A program made the position numbers and the translations under genes. Below, piece by piece: positions 23,793 to 30,696 of a DNA stretch of 32,904 nt. The DNA comes from Loigolactobacillus rennini DSM 20253 (GTDB lineage: Bacteria; Bacillota; Bacilli; Lactobacillales; Lactobacillaceae). The stretch lies in the NCBI RefSeq assembly GCF_001436505.1, contig NZ_AYYI01000001.1, forward strand, positions 1-32,904, given 5' to 3'. How positions within the stretch are numbered: the first letter of the stretch is position 1; each line of letters opens with the position of its first letter. Under the pieces are notes generated by a model. It searched no databases. It was given only the letters and a program-made list of their open reading frames with translations, and had not been told where the DNA came from.

Positions 23793-23897
23793 AGCGCGCT
23801 TGAAACTGAAAGTTTGCTGTTATGCGGTTCTTAAATGAGCGATTCAGCGCGCTTGATGGATATGGCCGCTATTAGCGGTATTCTAGGCTAGCGCGCT
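23793..23897. repeat. cluster of three AGCGCGCT palindromes
   Basis: Copies at 23793-23800, 23846-23853 and 23890-23897 lie in the 237-nt non-coding gap between the helicase and the Phd-like gene, with TTAA/TTGA-type flanks. Confidence 0.8.
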
Positions 23898-23940
23898 AAT
23901 CACTGATAACGTCATGGATTTTGAAAGGAGGGATGAAAAG

Positions 23941-24132
23941 ATGCTAACCACGTTAACAGTAAGTGATGCCAAAAGTCATTTAAACCAGCTGGTTCGGGAA
24001 CTGGACGCATCCGCGCAAGCGGTTCTAATCCGCAATCACCGCACCAACCAATGGGTGATTTTGATGGCAGCACGACCTTGGCAACAAGAGCTGGAGCAAC
24101 TGCTGGGCAGTGCTTTTTTCATGAAAGATTAA
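23941..24132 (+). CDS. Phd/YefM-type antitoxin-like protein
   Basis: A 63-aa protein with the Phd/YefM N-terminal DNA-binding pattern: LTTLTVSDAKSHLNQLVREL, then AVLIRNHRTNQWVILMAARPW. Length is short but typical (60-85 aa). The C-terminal toxin-binding part is brief (QQELEQLLGSAFFMKD). AGGAGG at about 23924-23929 precedes ATG 23941 with 11-nt spacing. It would autorepress its operon, and the three palindromes just upstream are candidate, but unproven, sites. The next gene begins 12 nt after the stop but does not look like Doc, YoeB or ParE. Confidence 0.75.
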   Translation: MLTTLTVSDAKSHLNQLVRELDASAQAVLIRNHRTNQWVILMAARPWQQELEQLLGSAFFMKD

Positions 24133-24144
24133 GGAGTGATTGTG

Positions 24145-24372
24145 ATGTCAGAATTAACTGTTGATTTGCGCCGTGAGTTGGCTAAACGTGATTTTTTGGC
24201 GCGGCCGCTTTACACCGGCGATACGCTGTATTGTTTAGGCGATTTTTTGTACCGGGAGGCGGATGCCGCGGAATTTTTGTTGTTTTTACATTTTCTCTGT
24301 GAAAATGAAGCCGCGGCACCGGCCATTTTGGCGCTGCTAGGCGCGCGGCAGATTCAGCAGCCCGTCCGCTGA
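24145..24372 (+). CDS. hypothetical 75-aa protein in the toxin position
   Basis: The gene is coupled to the Phd-like gene (12-nt gap, own AAGGAG 8 nt before ATG 24145). The protein starts SELTVDLRRELAKRDF and is helical and acidic, with leucine/alanine-rich helices (EFLLFLHFLCENEAAAPAIL). I see no RelE/ParE or Fic motif. It may be a new toxin, a second regulator, or an unrelated gene. Confidence concerns its being a gene, not its role. Confidence 0.6.
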   Translation: MSELTVDLRRELAKRDFLARPLYTGDTLYCLGDFLYREADAAEFLLFLHFLCENEAAAPAILALLGARQIQQPVR

Positions 24373-24410
24373 GATTATCGGTGGTAATCGCCGCGTAAAT
24401 TTGGTATGCT

Positions 24411-24497
24411 AACAATGGAAGTGCATGCCGTTTAAGACGGTGGTTCATTAGGGTAAAATAACCGCTAGCTTCCCACAGCTAAGGCGGTTATTTTTTG
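24411..24497 (+). ncRNA. candidate antitoxin RNA of the type I locus
   Basis: An extended -10 (TGGTATGCT, 24402-24410) has a weak -35. A transcript from about 24417 would end at the shared hairpin/terminator at 24455-24497, overlapping the 3' end of the convergent toxin mRNA, as in TxpA/RatA-like systems. Confidence 0.4.
24455..24497. terminator. bidirectional terminator shared by toxin and antitoxin RNAs
   Basis: ATAACCGC (24458-24465) pairs with GCGGTTAT (24484-24491), with an inner TAGCT/AGCTA stem and a two-base bulge. A-run to the left and T-run to the right serve both strands. Confidence 0.85.
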
Positions 24498-24592
24498 TGG
24501 TTGAGTTGAATCAACACAACAACTAATGTGATTAGCTTTAGCACGAAATTACCAAAGCCTAACATTAGTTGTAAGGTATCCGTTAGGGACAC
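24488..24592 (-). CDS. Hol_Tox-type (putative holin-like) type I toxin, 34 aa
   Basis: A short hydrophobic peptide with GTG start at 24592: (M)SLTDTLQLMLGFGNFV then LKLITLVVVLIQLNHKK. This fits the lactobacillar holin-like toxin pattern: S(L/V).DTL.LM...F, one membrane helix, basic tail. AAAGGAGG (24606-24599 on the minus strand) gives good spacing. The stop lies inside the bidirectional terminator. Expressed toxins of this type depolarise the membrane; control is expected through the convergent RNA. The gene is too short for usual length cut-offs. Confidence 0.75.
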   Translation of the reverse strand: MSLTDTLQLMLGFGNFVLKLITLVVVLIQLNHKK

Positions 24593-24625
24593 CTAGGCGC
24601 CTCCTTTCTAGAAGTTTTGTGGTGA

Positions 24626-24643
24626 CTAAGGTTTTAATGCCAT
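24626..24643 (-). CDS. five-codon leader ORF (MALKP) in the toxin mRNA
   Basis: ATG 24643 to TAG 24626 encodes MALKP behind a very strong AAAGGAGG (24659-24652). It ends 34 nt before the toxin start. Translation of such a leader may set ribosome access to the toxin start. Confidence 0.45.
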   Translation of the reverse strand: MALKP

Positions 24644-24700
24644 AGCAACCACCTCCTTTAGGAAGTGCCACCGCCTTAACTACGCTATGATATTTAATAT

Positions 24701-24737
24701 GCCAGCTTGTGATTGAAAAAGCAAGCTGGCATTTTTT
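24701..24737 (+). terminator. intrinsic terminator upstream of the XRE gene
   Basis: A perfect 9-bp stem (GCCAGCTTG/CAAGCTGGC) with a 12-nt loop is followed by A and six T. No plus-strand gene ends just before it, so it may end an RNA antisense to the toxin leader. Confidence 0.8.
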
Positions 24738-24740
24738 ATT

Positions 24741-24802
24741 AAAAAAATTAAGTTTAAAAAAACAATGCGGAGAATTTGCGTAACTTAGTTATAGTGGGGT
24801 TG
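24741..24802 (+). repeat. direct repeat copy 1 (~62 bp) upstream of the XRE gene
   Basis: Shares TTTAAAAAAACAATG, GAATTTGCGTAACTTA and TAGTGGGGTTG, in order and spacing, with copy 2 at 25212-25274. Contains the small dyad TAAC-TTA-GTTA. Confidence 0.85.
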
Positions 24803-24876
24803 GAGAAGTGTTGCTGGACTTGATTTAATTTGCGATACTAGTTTTAAAATACCGGATTAAAAACGAGGTGCTCAGC

Positions 24877-25194
24877 ATGACAGAAGATCTAGAGCCAAAA
24901 TTAGCGGAAAGTTTAGCGCAGCTTCAAGCTTATGCAGTCGGGGATGCTTCAGGTGTATTGGTTGAAGAATTGCCCATTAAAACAGCGCCAACTTACAGTG
25001 CCACTGACATCAAAAAAATTAGGCAGTCGTTACATGCAACGCAACGTGTTTTTGCTTATTATTTAGCGGTTTCGCCGCGGACCGTTGAAGCTTGGGAAAC
25101 TGGCCGGACCACACCTAGTGGCAGTACAAGGCGTTTAATTCAGTTGATTGTGGCCAAACCGCAGATTTTAGCTGTGCTTGAAGCACAAGATTAG
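24877..25194 (+). CDS. XRE-family helix-turn-helix regulator, HigA-like
   Basis: A 105-aa protein with an acidic N-terminus of about 45 aa and a C-terminal HTH: YSATDIKKIRQSLHATQRVF, then AYYLAVSPRTVEAWETGRTT and PSGSTRRLIQLI. The arrangement (extension then HTH with VxxWExGxxxPxG) is typical of HigA/NadS-like antitoxins and transcriptional repressors. GAGGTG (24865-24870) is 6 nt before ATG 24877. No RelE/HigB toxin is adjacent, so it is an orphan. It lies between two copies of a ~62-bp repeat that may contain its operator. Confidence 0.8.
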   Translation: MTEDLEPKLAESLAQLQAYAVGDASGVLVEELPIKTAPTYSATDIKKIRQSLHATQRVFAYYLAVSPRTVEAWETGRTTPSGSTRRLIQLIVAKPQILAVLEAQD

Positions 25195-25211
25195 CCCCTC
25201 TGTTTTTTCGC

Positions 25212-25274
25212 AAAAAATTTTAAATTTAAAAAAACAATGTGGGGAATTTGCGTAACTTAATATTAGTGGGGTTG
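25212..25274 (+). repeat. direct repeat copy 2 (~63 bp) downstream of the XRE gene
   Basis: About 85-90% identical by eye to 24741-24802. It begins 17 nt after the XRE stop and ends 110 nt before the pepD promoter. Confidence 0.85.
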
Positions 25275-25384
25275 AAAATTAGCGCTTCACCAAGCAGCAG
25301 TGACCAAAATTGGCGGTGTGCGGTTTAAGTTTGCTGCTGGTAGCGCTGGCAAGGGCGCGCTGTTTAGGCGGGCAACCTGTTTCT

Positions 25385-25413
25385 TTGCTTGCACCTGCTA
25401 AAAGGGGTAAAAT
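25385..25413 (+). promoter_or_regulatory. promoter of pepD
   Basis: TTGCTT (25385-25390), 17-nt spacer, TAAAAT (25408-25413), 44 nt before the start codon. Confidence 0.6.
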
Positions 25414-25457
25414 ATAACCAACTTAGCTGAATTTGGCAAAGAATAGGGGAGATTTTA

Positions 25458-26882
25458 ATGGCAGAATATACACGTGCTTGTACCTCCGTTTTGGTAGGTA
25501 AAAAAGCTAGTCTCGATGGGTCAACTATGATTGCCCGCAACGACGATACCTTTTTGCCGAACACACCGCAACGGTTTGTGATGCACCCAGCGGTTAAAGG
25601 ACAAAATAAAGTGTTGAAGTCTTATTTAAACGGCTTTCAGGCAAAATTGCCGGCAGACGCTTACCGGTACCAAGCGGTGCCGAACGTGGACGTTAAAACA
25701 CAAGGCGTTTATGACGAAAGTGGCTTTAACGAAAAAAACGTGGCGATGAGTGCCACTGAAAGTACTTATGGTAATGAAAAGTCTTTAGCTTACGATCCGT
25801 TAGTACCAGATGGCATGGACGAAGATACGTTGCAAACCATGGTGCTACCTTACATTGATTCCGCCGCTGACGGGGTTAAACGGTTAGGTGCTTTGATTAA
25901 AAAGTATGGCTCACCAGCTGGTAACAGTGTGCTGTTTAGCGATAAAGAAAATGTTTGGTACATGGAAATCGTCACAGGACATTTATGGGTAGCACAGCGG
26001 ATTCCTGACGATGCCTACGCAATCGCCGCTAACCAAGTTGCCATCCAACAAGTGGACTTTGATGACCCGGAAAACTTTATGTGGGCAGATGGGATTCAGG
26101 AATATGTGGCTGAACACCATTTGAACCCGGACAAAGAAGGCTGGAACTTCCGCCACATTTTTGGTACGGACAATGAAAAAGACCGGCACTACAACACACC
26201 GCGGGTTTGGTTTAGCCAGCGTTATTTGAATCCTGAAATCAAACAGGATCCAGAAAGCTCTGATCTACCATTTATCTGCTATACGGACCACAAAATTAGT
26301 GTGGAAGACATTGAATACATTTTAGGCTCCCACTATAATGAAACCCCATTTGATCCGTTGGGTCCTGGTGACGATCCAGCTAAATACCGTTACCGGCCAA
26401 TTGGGTTGAACCGGACGCAAAACTCCCATGTTTTGCAAATTCGCCACGATGTACCCGACGAACAAGCGGCCATTATGTGGATGGCCTTTGGCTACCCGGC
26501 CTTCACCCCTTATGTGCCGTTTTACGCCAACGCGACGGATACGGATCCTAGCTACAGCGCTACCCCACTGAAATTTGATTTCAAGAGTGCCTACTGGATG
26601 TACCGGGCCTTATCTGTTTTAGTTGAAAGCCATTATAGCAAGTTCTTAGACAGCAACAATGCTTACTTGCAGGCGGCTAAGCAACAGCAACGGCACTTAA
26701 TCGCAACTACTGATGAAGCAGCGGCGAAATTAAGTGGTGCGGCGTTAACGGACTACTTGACCAAGCAAAACCATGCAATGGTTGCGGATATGCGCAAGCG
26801 GACCATGGCCTACATGGGTGAGTTATTCACCATGGGCTTGGATTTGTCGAAGTTAACGTTTAACATGGATAAGAATTTATAA
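25458..26882 (+). CDS. pepD: C69-family dipeptidase PepD
   Basis: An N-terminal-nucleophile dipeptidase of peptidase family C69/U34, 474 aa, the usual length of lactobacillar PepD. It hydrolyses a broad range of dipeptides in the cytoplasm. The mature N-terminus is likely Cys8 (MAEYTRA-CTSV), exposed after removal of a short propeptide; KKASLDGSTMIARNDD next to it is the family signature. GGGGAG precedes the ATG and a TTGCTT-17-TAAAAT promoter lies upstream. Monocistronic: 356 nt separate it from ackA. Confidence 0.92.
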   Translation: MAEYTRACTSVLVGKKASLDGSTMIARNDDTFLPNTPQRFVMHPAVKGQNKVLKSYLNGFQAKLPADAYRYQAVPNVDVKTQGVYDESGFNEKNVAMSATESTYGNEKSLAYDPLVPDGMDEDTLQTMVLPYIDSAADGVKRLGALIKKYGSPAGNSVLFSDKENVWYMEIVTGHLWVAQRIPDDAYAIAANQVAIQQVDFDDPENFMWADGIQEYVAEHHLNPDKEGWNFRHIFGTDNEKDRHYNTPRVWFSQRYLNPEIKQDPESSDLPFICYTDHKISVEDIEYILGSHYNETPFDPLGPGDDPAKYRYRPIGLNRTQNSHVLQIRHDVPDEQAAIMWMAFGYPAFTPYVPFYANATDTDPSYSATPLKFDFKSAYWMYRALSVLVESHYSKFLDSNNAYLQAAKQQQRHLIATTDEAAAKLSGAALTDYLTKQNHAMVADMRKRTMAYMGELFTMGLDLSKLTFNMDKNL

Positions 26883-27035
26883 ACTGTGCGGCTTCATTTA
26901 AAGCGCCAGTAAAAGCGGCCAAACAGGCAGCTGTGTGCCTTTGTTGGCAAAGTTCAACTGGAGGGACAACAGGGCTTGTTTACGGCTGCTTTTTATTTTG
27001 TGTTTTTGAAAGCGGTGTAAATTAAGCGTCACTAG

Positions 27036-27049
27036 TGAAAGCGCTTGAA
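27036..27049 (+). promoter_or_regulatory. candidate cre (CcpA) site overlapping the ackA -35
   Basis: TGAAAGCGCTTGAA matches 11-12 of 14 positions of the cre consensus and overlaps the -35 of the promoter at 27045-27073. The overlap would fit direct control of acetate kinase by carbon state. Confidence 0.5.
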
Positions 27050-27073
27050 AAATCGGTTGTGCTCCTTTAGAAT
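27045..27073 (+). promoter_or_regulatory. promoter of ackA
   Basis: TTGAAA (27045-27050), 17-nt spacer, TAGAAT (27068-27073), giving a leader of about 160 nt. Confidence 0.7.
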
Positions 27074-27099
27074 GGAAGTTATGGCTAAACTGCAGTTAC

Positions 27100-27210
27100 A
27101 ACGCTGCATGGCTACTGTCGCTAGGAATTACCGTTGGCGACGCGCGCTGCGTTTAGTCGGCAAAACTAGTCATTTAGTAACGCAACCAACTCAATGGGGC
27201 AGCGTTTTTT
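27100..27210 (+). promoter_or_regulatory. possible attenuator leader of ackA
   Basis: AACGCTGC (27100-27107) and a second CGCTGC (27145-27150) can each pair with GCAGCG(TT) (27199-27206), which is followed by a T-run (to 27210) and then the ackA ribosome site. A GTCGC/GCGAC hairpin lies between. Two competing partners for one terminator arm resemble an attenuator. No known riboswitch consensus was recognised. Confidence 0.4.
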
Positions 27211-27238
27211 AACTTTGGAGACGACCAGGAGGAATAGC

Positions 27239-28444
27239 ATGGCAAAAGTTTTAGCAATCAATGCAGGCAGTTCCACGTTAAAGTGGCAGTTATTCGAGAT
27301 GCCTGCGGAAACCGTTTTGGCTAAAGGGATGATTGATCGGCTAGGGATGGCCGATTCGGTTTTCACCGCCAAATATGGTGATGGTAAAAAATTCAAAATG
27401 ACGCGGGACATTAAATCTCATGATCTTGCCGCGACGTTGTTACTGGAAGAATTGAAAGATTTAGGGATTATCGCCCGCTTTGAGGACATTAGCGGTATCG
27501 GCCACCGGGTGGTTGCTGGTGGTGAAACGTTCCAGGATTCTGTGGTAATCACGGCGCAAACGTTGCGTAAAATTGAATCATTAGCTGAGTACGCGCCTTT
27601 ACATAATCCAACGCAGGCTTACTACATTCGTGTTTTCATGAAATTATTGCCGCGGGTACTGCAAGTGGCAGTGTTTGACACGTCTTTGTTTGCCAAAATG
27701 CCACCGCAAAATTATTTGTACAGTATCCCTTATGATTACTATGAAAAATACGGGGCGCGTAAGTACGGCGCTCATGGGACTAGCCACCGTTATGTTTCCC
27801 AGCAAGCTGCCAAATTGTTGGGCAAACCGTTGGCTGATTTGAAAATGATTACCTTACATTTAGGCAGTGGGGCGTCGATTACCGCTTTTGATCATGGCCA
27901 AGCTGTGGATACGTCGATGGGTTTTACCCCGCTAGCGGGCATCACCATGAGTACCCGTTGCGGCGACATCGATGTATCGTTATTACCTTATTTAATGGAA
28001 AAACTGCACATTAATAAAATGAGTGACATGATTGATATTTTAAATCACAAGTCAGGCTTGTTGGGGTTGTCACAACTATCGCCGGACCAGCGGGATTTGG
28101 AGCAGGCAGAAGCCAGCAATCCGCTAGCCAAACAGGCATTAGCCATTTTTATTAACCGCGTGGTGAAGTACATCGGTGCGTATGCCGCGACCATGAATGG
28201 CTTGGACGCGCTAGTTTTCACCGCTGGTAGCGGTGAAAACGGCATTGAATTGCGGGCTAACATTATCAAGCAGCTGGCTTACTTTGGCGTGCAAGTTGAT
28301 CCGCAAAAAAATGCTGTCCGTGGCAAAGCCCGGGTGATCAGCACGGCTGATTCAAAAGTGGCTGCTGTGTTGATGCCAACCAATGAAGAATTGATGATTG
28401 TCCGCGATGTGATGCGGTTAGGGCACAACGACCCGGCGTTGTAG
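27239..28444 (+). CDS. ackA: acetate kinase
   Basis: Transfers phosphate between acetyl phosphate and ADP, giving acetate and ATP; 401 aa. Conserved motifs in order: VLAINAGSSTLKWQLFE, GIGHRVVAGGE, VFDTSLFAKMP, GAHGTSHRYVSQQAA, LHLGSGASI with VDTSMGFTPLAGI and VFTAGSGENG. Several positions differ from the most common forms (NAGSSSLKFQ, HLGNGAS, GTRSGDID here STRCGDID, TAGIGENS), so it may be one of two or three ackA paralogues usual in lactobacilli. AGGAGG with ATG 27239 is chosen; upstream in-frame codons lie in the leader. Confidence 0.93.
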   Translation: MAKVLAINAGSSTLKWQLFEMPAETVLAKGMIDRLGMADSVFTAKYGDGKKFKMTRDIKSHDLAATLLLEELKDLGIIARFEDISGIGHRVVAGGETFQDSVVITAQTLRKIESLAEYAPLHNPTQAYYIRVFMKLLPRVLQVAVFDTSLFAKMPPQNYLYSIPYDYYEKYGARKYGAHGTSHRYVSQQAAKLLGKPLADLKMITLHLGSGASITAFDHGQAVDTSMGFTPLAGITMSTRCGDIDVSLLPYLMEKLHINKMSDMIDILNHKSGLLGLSQLSPDQRDLEQAEASNPLAKQALAIFINRVVKYIGAYAATMNGLDALVFTAGSGENGIELRANIIKQLAYFGVQVDPQKNAVRGKARVISTADSKVAAVLMPTNEELMIVRDVMRLGHNDPAL

Positions 28445-28526
28445 GGAAAATCGGCCTAGTTAATTTTAGACCAATTGTTTCACAATTTTTGGAAATTCTT
28501 TCTAGCAGAGAGTTTCATGGGCATTT

Positions 28527-29084
28527 TTGTTTGGGTCATTGCTAATTGATGCCCAGCACCCGTTATTCTTGTATTTGCCTTGCGGGGTTGGCGGCAGTCC
28601 CGGTGGGATCGCGTTTGGCGCTAAATATCAATTCGGCGATAATGTTTACGCCTTTTTCGCGGAACCCACCCATGTGCCGTCACTGTTATTAGGTTTGTTG
28701 ACCAAACAGTACGCCAACGTCTCGGTGACTGATTTTGGCATCGACGGTAAAACGGTAATGGATGGTTTGGCCGTGCCGCGGACATCGCAGTTTGTTGCTC
28801 AATTGATGGCCCACTTTTTCGACGGTGGTTACACATTGACGGATGAAACGGCTAACTTAAATTTGGCGCGGCTTTACGATACAGAAAATATTTTCCTAGA
28901 ACCGGCAGCAACAGCGGGTTTATCCGGGCCAGCAGCGTTGTTAACTTCTCAAGCGGGGCAAGCCTTTTTAGCCCAGCAGCAGCTAACGGATAAAATGGCT
29001 AATGCGGTGCACATCGCATGGGCGACAGGCGGTTCAATGGTGCCAGCAGCCGATCGGCAAGCGTTTTATCAGGCAGGGAAGTAA
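28527..29084 (+). pseudogene. dsdA: D-serine dehydratase, C-terminal remnant
   Basis: An open frame of about 185 codons matches the C-terminal part of DsdA (a PLP enzyme turning D-serine into pyruvate and ammonia; about 440 aa): LYLPCGVGGSPGGIAFGAKY, FFAEPTH, VTDFGIDGKT, DGLAVPRTSQFV, HIAWATGGSMVPA. The N-terminal 250 or so residues, which carry the PLP-binding lysine, are absent; only 82 nt separate it from ackA. There is no ribosome site at the TTG where the frame opens, and the best ATG (28517) is out of frame. A deletion that fused the ackA 3' flank to the dsdA tail is the simplest reading. The remaining frame is intact, so the event may be recent. Confidence 0.82.
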
Positions 29085-29180
29085 TCTGCACATTGTAATC
29101 ATGCGACATGCTTGAATGAAACTGCAATCGCGCTCAGATCTAGCTAATTCGTAAAAGACTGAAATTTGTCACAGAAATAC

Positions 29181-29208
29181 AATAGTGCCCGTTATGGCAC
29201 TATTTTTT
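29181..29208 (+). terminator. intrinsic terminator after the dsdA remnant
   Basis: A perfect 9-bp stem (AATAGTGCC/GGCACTATT) with a CGTTAT loop ends in T-rich sequence. It would also stop read-through from ackA. Confidence 0.88.
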
Positions 29209-29237
29209 ATTCACAGTAGCCAGTAGTACTTTTCAAG

Positions 29238-29759
29238 TTAAGCCGGCAACGTTTTTTTCAATAATAAATCGTGTTGTAAATCCGCGCCTAATTGAAATTG
29301 ATGGGCGCCAAAACGCTGAAAGCCTAATCGCTGGTAAAATTGGCGTGCAGGTAAATTATGTTCCCAAACGCCTAACCAAACCGTTTGTTTGTGCTGTTGG
29401 CTAGCGCGGTGCAACGCGTACTGAACTAACTTAGTCCCAAGCCCTAGCCGTTTAAACGCTTGGGATAAATAGATCCGTTCGATCTCTAAGCTTGCCGGGC
29501 CCATTGGTTCTGTTTGGGCGGTGCCGGTGTTTAATTTTAAATAACCAGCTAATTGTTTTTGGTAAAAAATGAATTGAAAATCAGTGGCCGGGTTAGCCAA
29601 TTCTTGGGCTAACCGCGCTTGATTATAAGTAGTTGCTAAATAAGTATTTAAATCTGCCGGGGTATTTTCAGCACCAAAGGTTGCACTGAAAGTGGCGCGG
29701 CTAATTTTTTGTAGTTGGGGTAGGTCAGCTTTAGTGACTGGCCGCATGGTTATTAACAT
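29238..29759 (-). CDS. paiA: GNAT acetyltransferase, PaiA-like
   Basis: A 173-aa GNAT enzyme that aligns by eye along its whole length with B. subtilis PaiA (spermine/spermidine N1-acetyltransferase): SRATFSATFGAENTPADLN, FIFYQKQLAGYLKLNTG, SLEIERIYL, the acetyl-CoA loop RLGLGTKL, VWLGVWEHN and FYQRLGFQRFGAHQF. It probably acetylates polyamines or other small amines using acetyl-CoA. AAGGAGG is 5 nt before the ATG at 29759. Co-transcribed with the marR gene (10-nt gap; the ribosome site overlaps the marR stop). Confidence 0.85.
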   Translation of the reverse strand: MLITMRPVTKADLPQLQKISRATFSATFGAENTPADLNTYLATTYNQARLAQELANPATDFQFIFYQKQLAGYLKLNTGTAQTEPMGPASLEIERIYLSQAFKRLGLGTKLVQYALHRASQQHKQTVWLGVWEHNLPARQFYQRLGFQRFGAHQFQLGADLQHDLLLKKTLPA

Positions 29760-29769
29760 TGTTTCCTCC

Positions 29770-30225
29770 TTAATAGTGACGCTGGTGGCCTTTTTTAACT
29801 GCTTGCCAATCTTGAACTACATTGTGGCTAACTTTGGCTAACAACTGGCGCAGTTGGGCCGTTTCTGCAGCAGATAAACCGGTTAAAGCCACTTGTGTTG
29901 AATGGCGATTTTCTCGTTTAAGCAAGGGGTAAAGGCGCTTGCCAGCCGGGGTCAAAACTAAATGCTTAATTTTTCGGTTAGTTGCATCTGGCTTTTTTTC
30001 AAGCAAGCCTTTTTGCACTAGATTACGTAACGCCCGGCTACAAGTCGCAGTGTCCACGCACAGCAGTTCGGCTAGGCGCTCCTGAATGATGCCCGGGTTT
30101 TCGAAAATCCGCACCACATATAAATACTGGCCTTTAGTCAGGGCAATTTGTTTAAATTCCAAGTTACTCAGCGAATCCAGCGACCGGGCGATGGTACCGA
30201 TTTGCCGTAAAATGTCAGCAGGCAT
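29770..30225 (-). CDS. MarR-family transcriptional regulator
   Basis: A winged-helix regulator of 151 aa: YLYVVRIFENPGIIQERLAE, the recognition helix region DTATCSRALRNLVQKGLLEK, and the wing KPDATNRKIKHLVLTPAGKRL. Such proteins bind palindromes as dimers and are often released by small molecules. It precedes paiA in one operon and probably represses it and itself through the palindromes in its promoter. GAAGGAGGAA precedes the ATG. Confidence 0.9.
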   Translation of the reverse strand: MPADILRQIGTIARSLDSLSNLEFKQIALTKGQYLYVVRIFENPGIIQERLAELLCVDTATCSRALRNLVQKGLLEKKPDATNRKIKHLVLTPAGKRLYPLLKRENRHSTQVALTGLSAAETAQLRQLLAKVSHNVVQDWQAVKKGHQRHY

Positions 30226-30256
30226 ATTGTTCCTCCTTCAGTAAAAGCTGTTGTTC

Positions 30257-30291
30257 AGTATAAACGTTTATTATTTTAGTTGCAAATGCAA
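30257..30291 (-). promoter_or_regulatory. marR-paiA promoter with palindromic operators
   Basis: On the minus strand TTGCAA (30285-30280), 17 nt, TATACT (30262-30257). A perfect 12-bp palindrome ATAAACGTTTAT (30260-30271) overlaps the -10, and TTGCA-AA-TGCAA (30280-30291) covers the -35. The rest of the 471-nt gap to 30571 shows no gene. Confidence 0.65.
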
Positions 30292-30571
30292 TAAAAATGA
30301 ATATCTGATCGTGCTTCAATAAAGGGGACATTAGCTGCAAACCACATTAAAAGCAGCTAAAAGCAGTGCGGAAAACTAATTTTTGGACGTTTAAAGCTAA
30401 ACAGCTGGTGACGTTGTTTTTTTGGTGCTATCTTTAATCTACGCAAAATGACTGGCTGATTTTTTAAAAATTAAATTTTTTTCGCCAGCGACTAATTTTT
30501 TAACGGATTAACACGCTGAACCCTTAACGTATCGCCAAAAAACAGCCAGAATAAACTTAATGATTTTTTGG

Positions 30572-30600
30572 TGGTCAAATGCATAAAAAATCAGTATAAT
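30572..30600 (+). promoter_or_regulatory. promoter of the LVIS_2131-type gene
   Basis: TGGTCA (30572-30577), 17-nt spacer, TATAAT (30595-30600). Confidence 0.65.
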
Positions 30601-30619
30601 CTAAGGTGTTACCAAACTT

Positions 30620-30655
30620 GTCATGCCGGCTGCTTAAAATGGTAGTCGGCGTGAC
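30620..30655 (+). promoter_or_regulatory. stem-loop in the leader of the LVIS_2131-type gene
   Basis: GTCATGCCGGCT and AGTCGGCGTGAC form a 12-bp stem with two wobble pairs and a 12-nt loop. No T-run follows. Confidence 0.5.
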
Positions 30656-30696
30656 GAAATACCGGTAGAATAAGTCGTGACGTAGGGGGTAAAAAC

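Noticed and set aside
27144-27150. CGCGCGCT (27143-27150), and GGCGCGCT at 25346 and 32632, as extra copies of the iterated octamer
   Set aside because: They differ at the first base, so they were not counted as exact AGCGCGCT.
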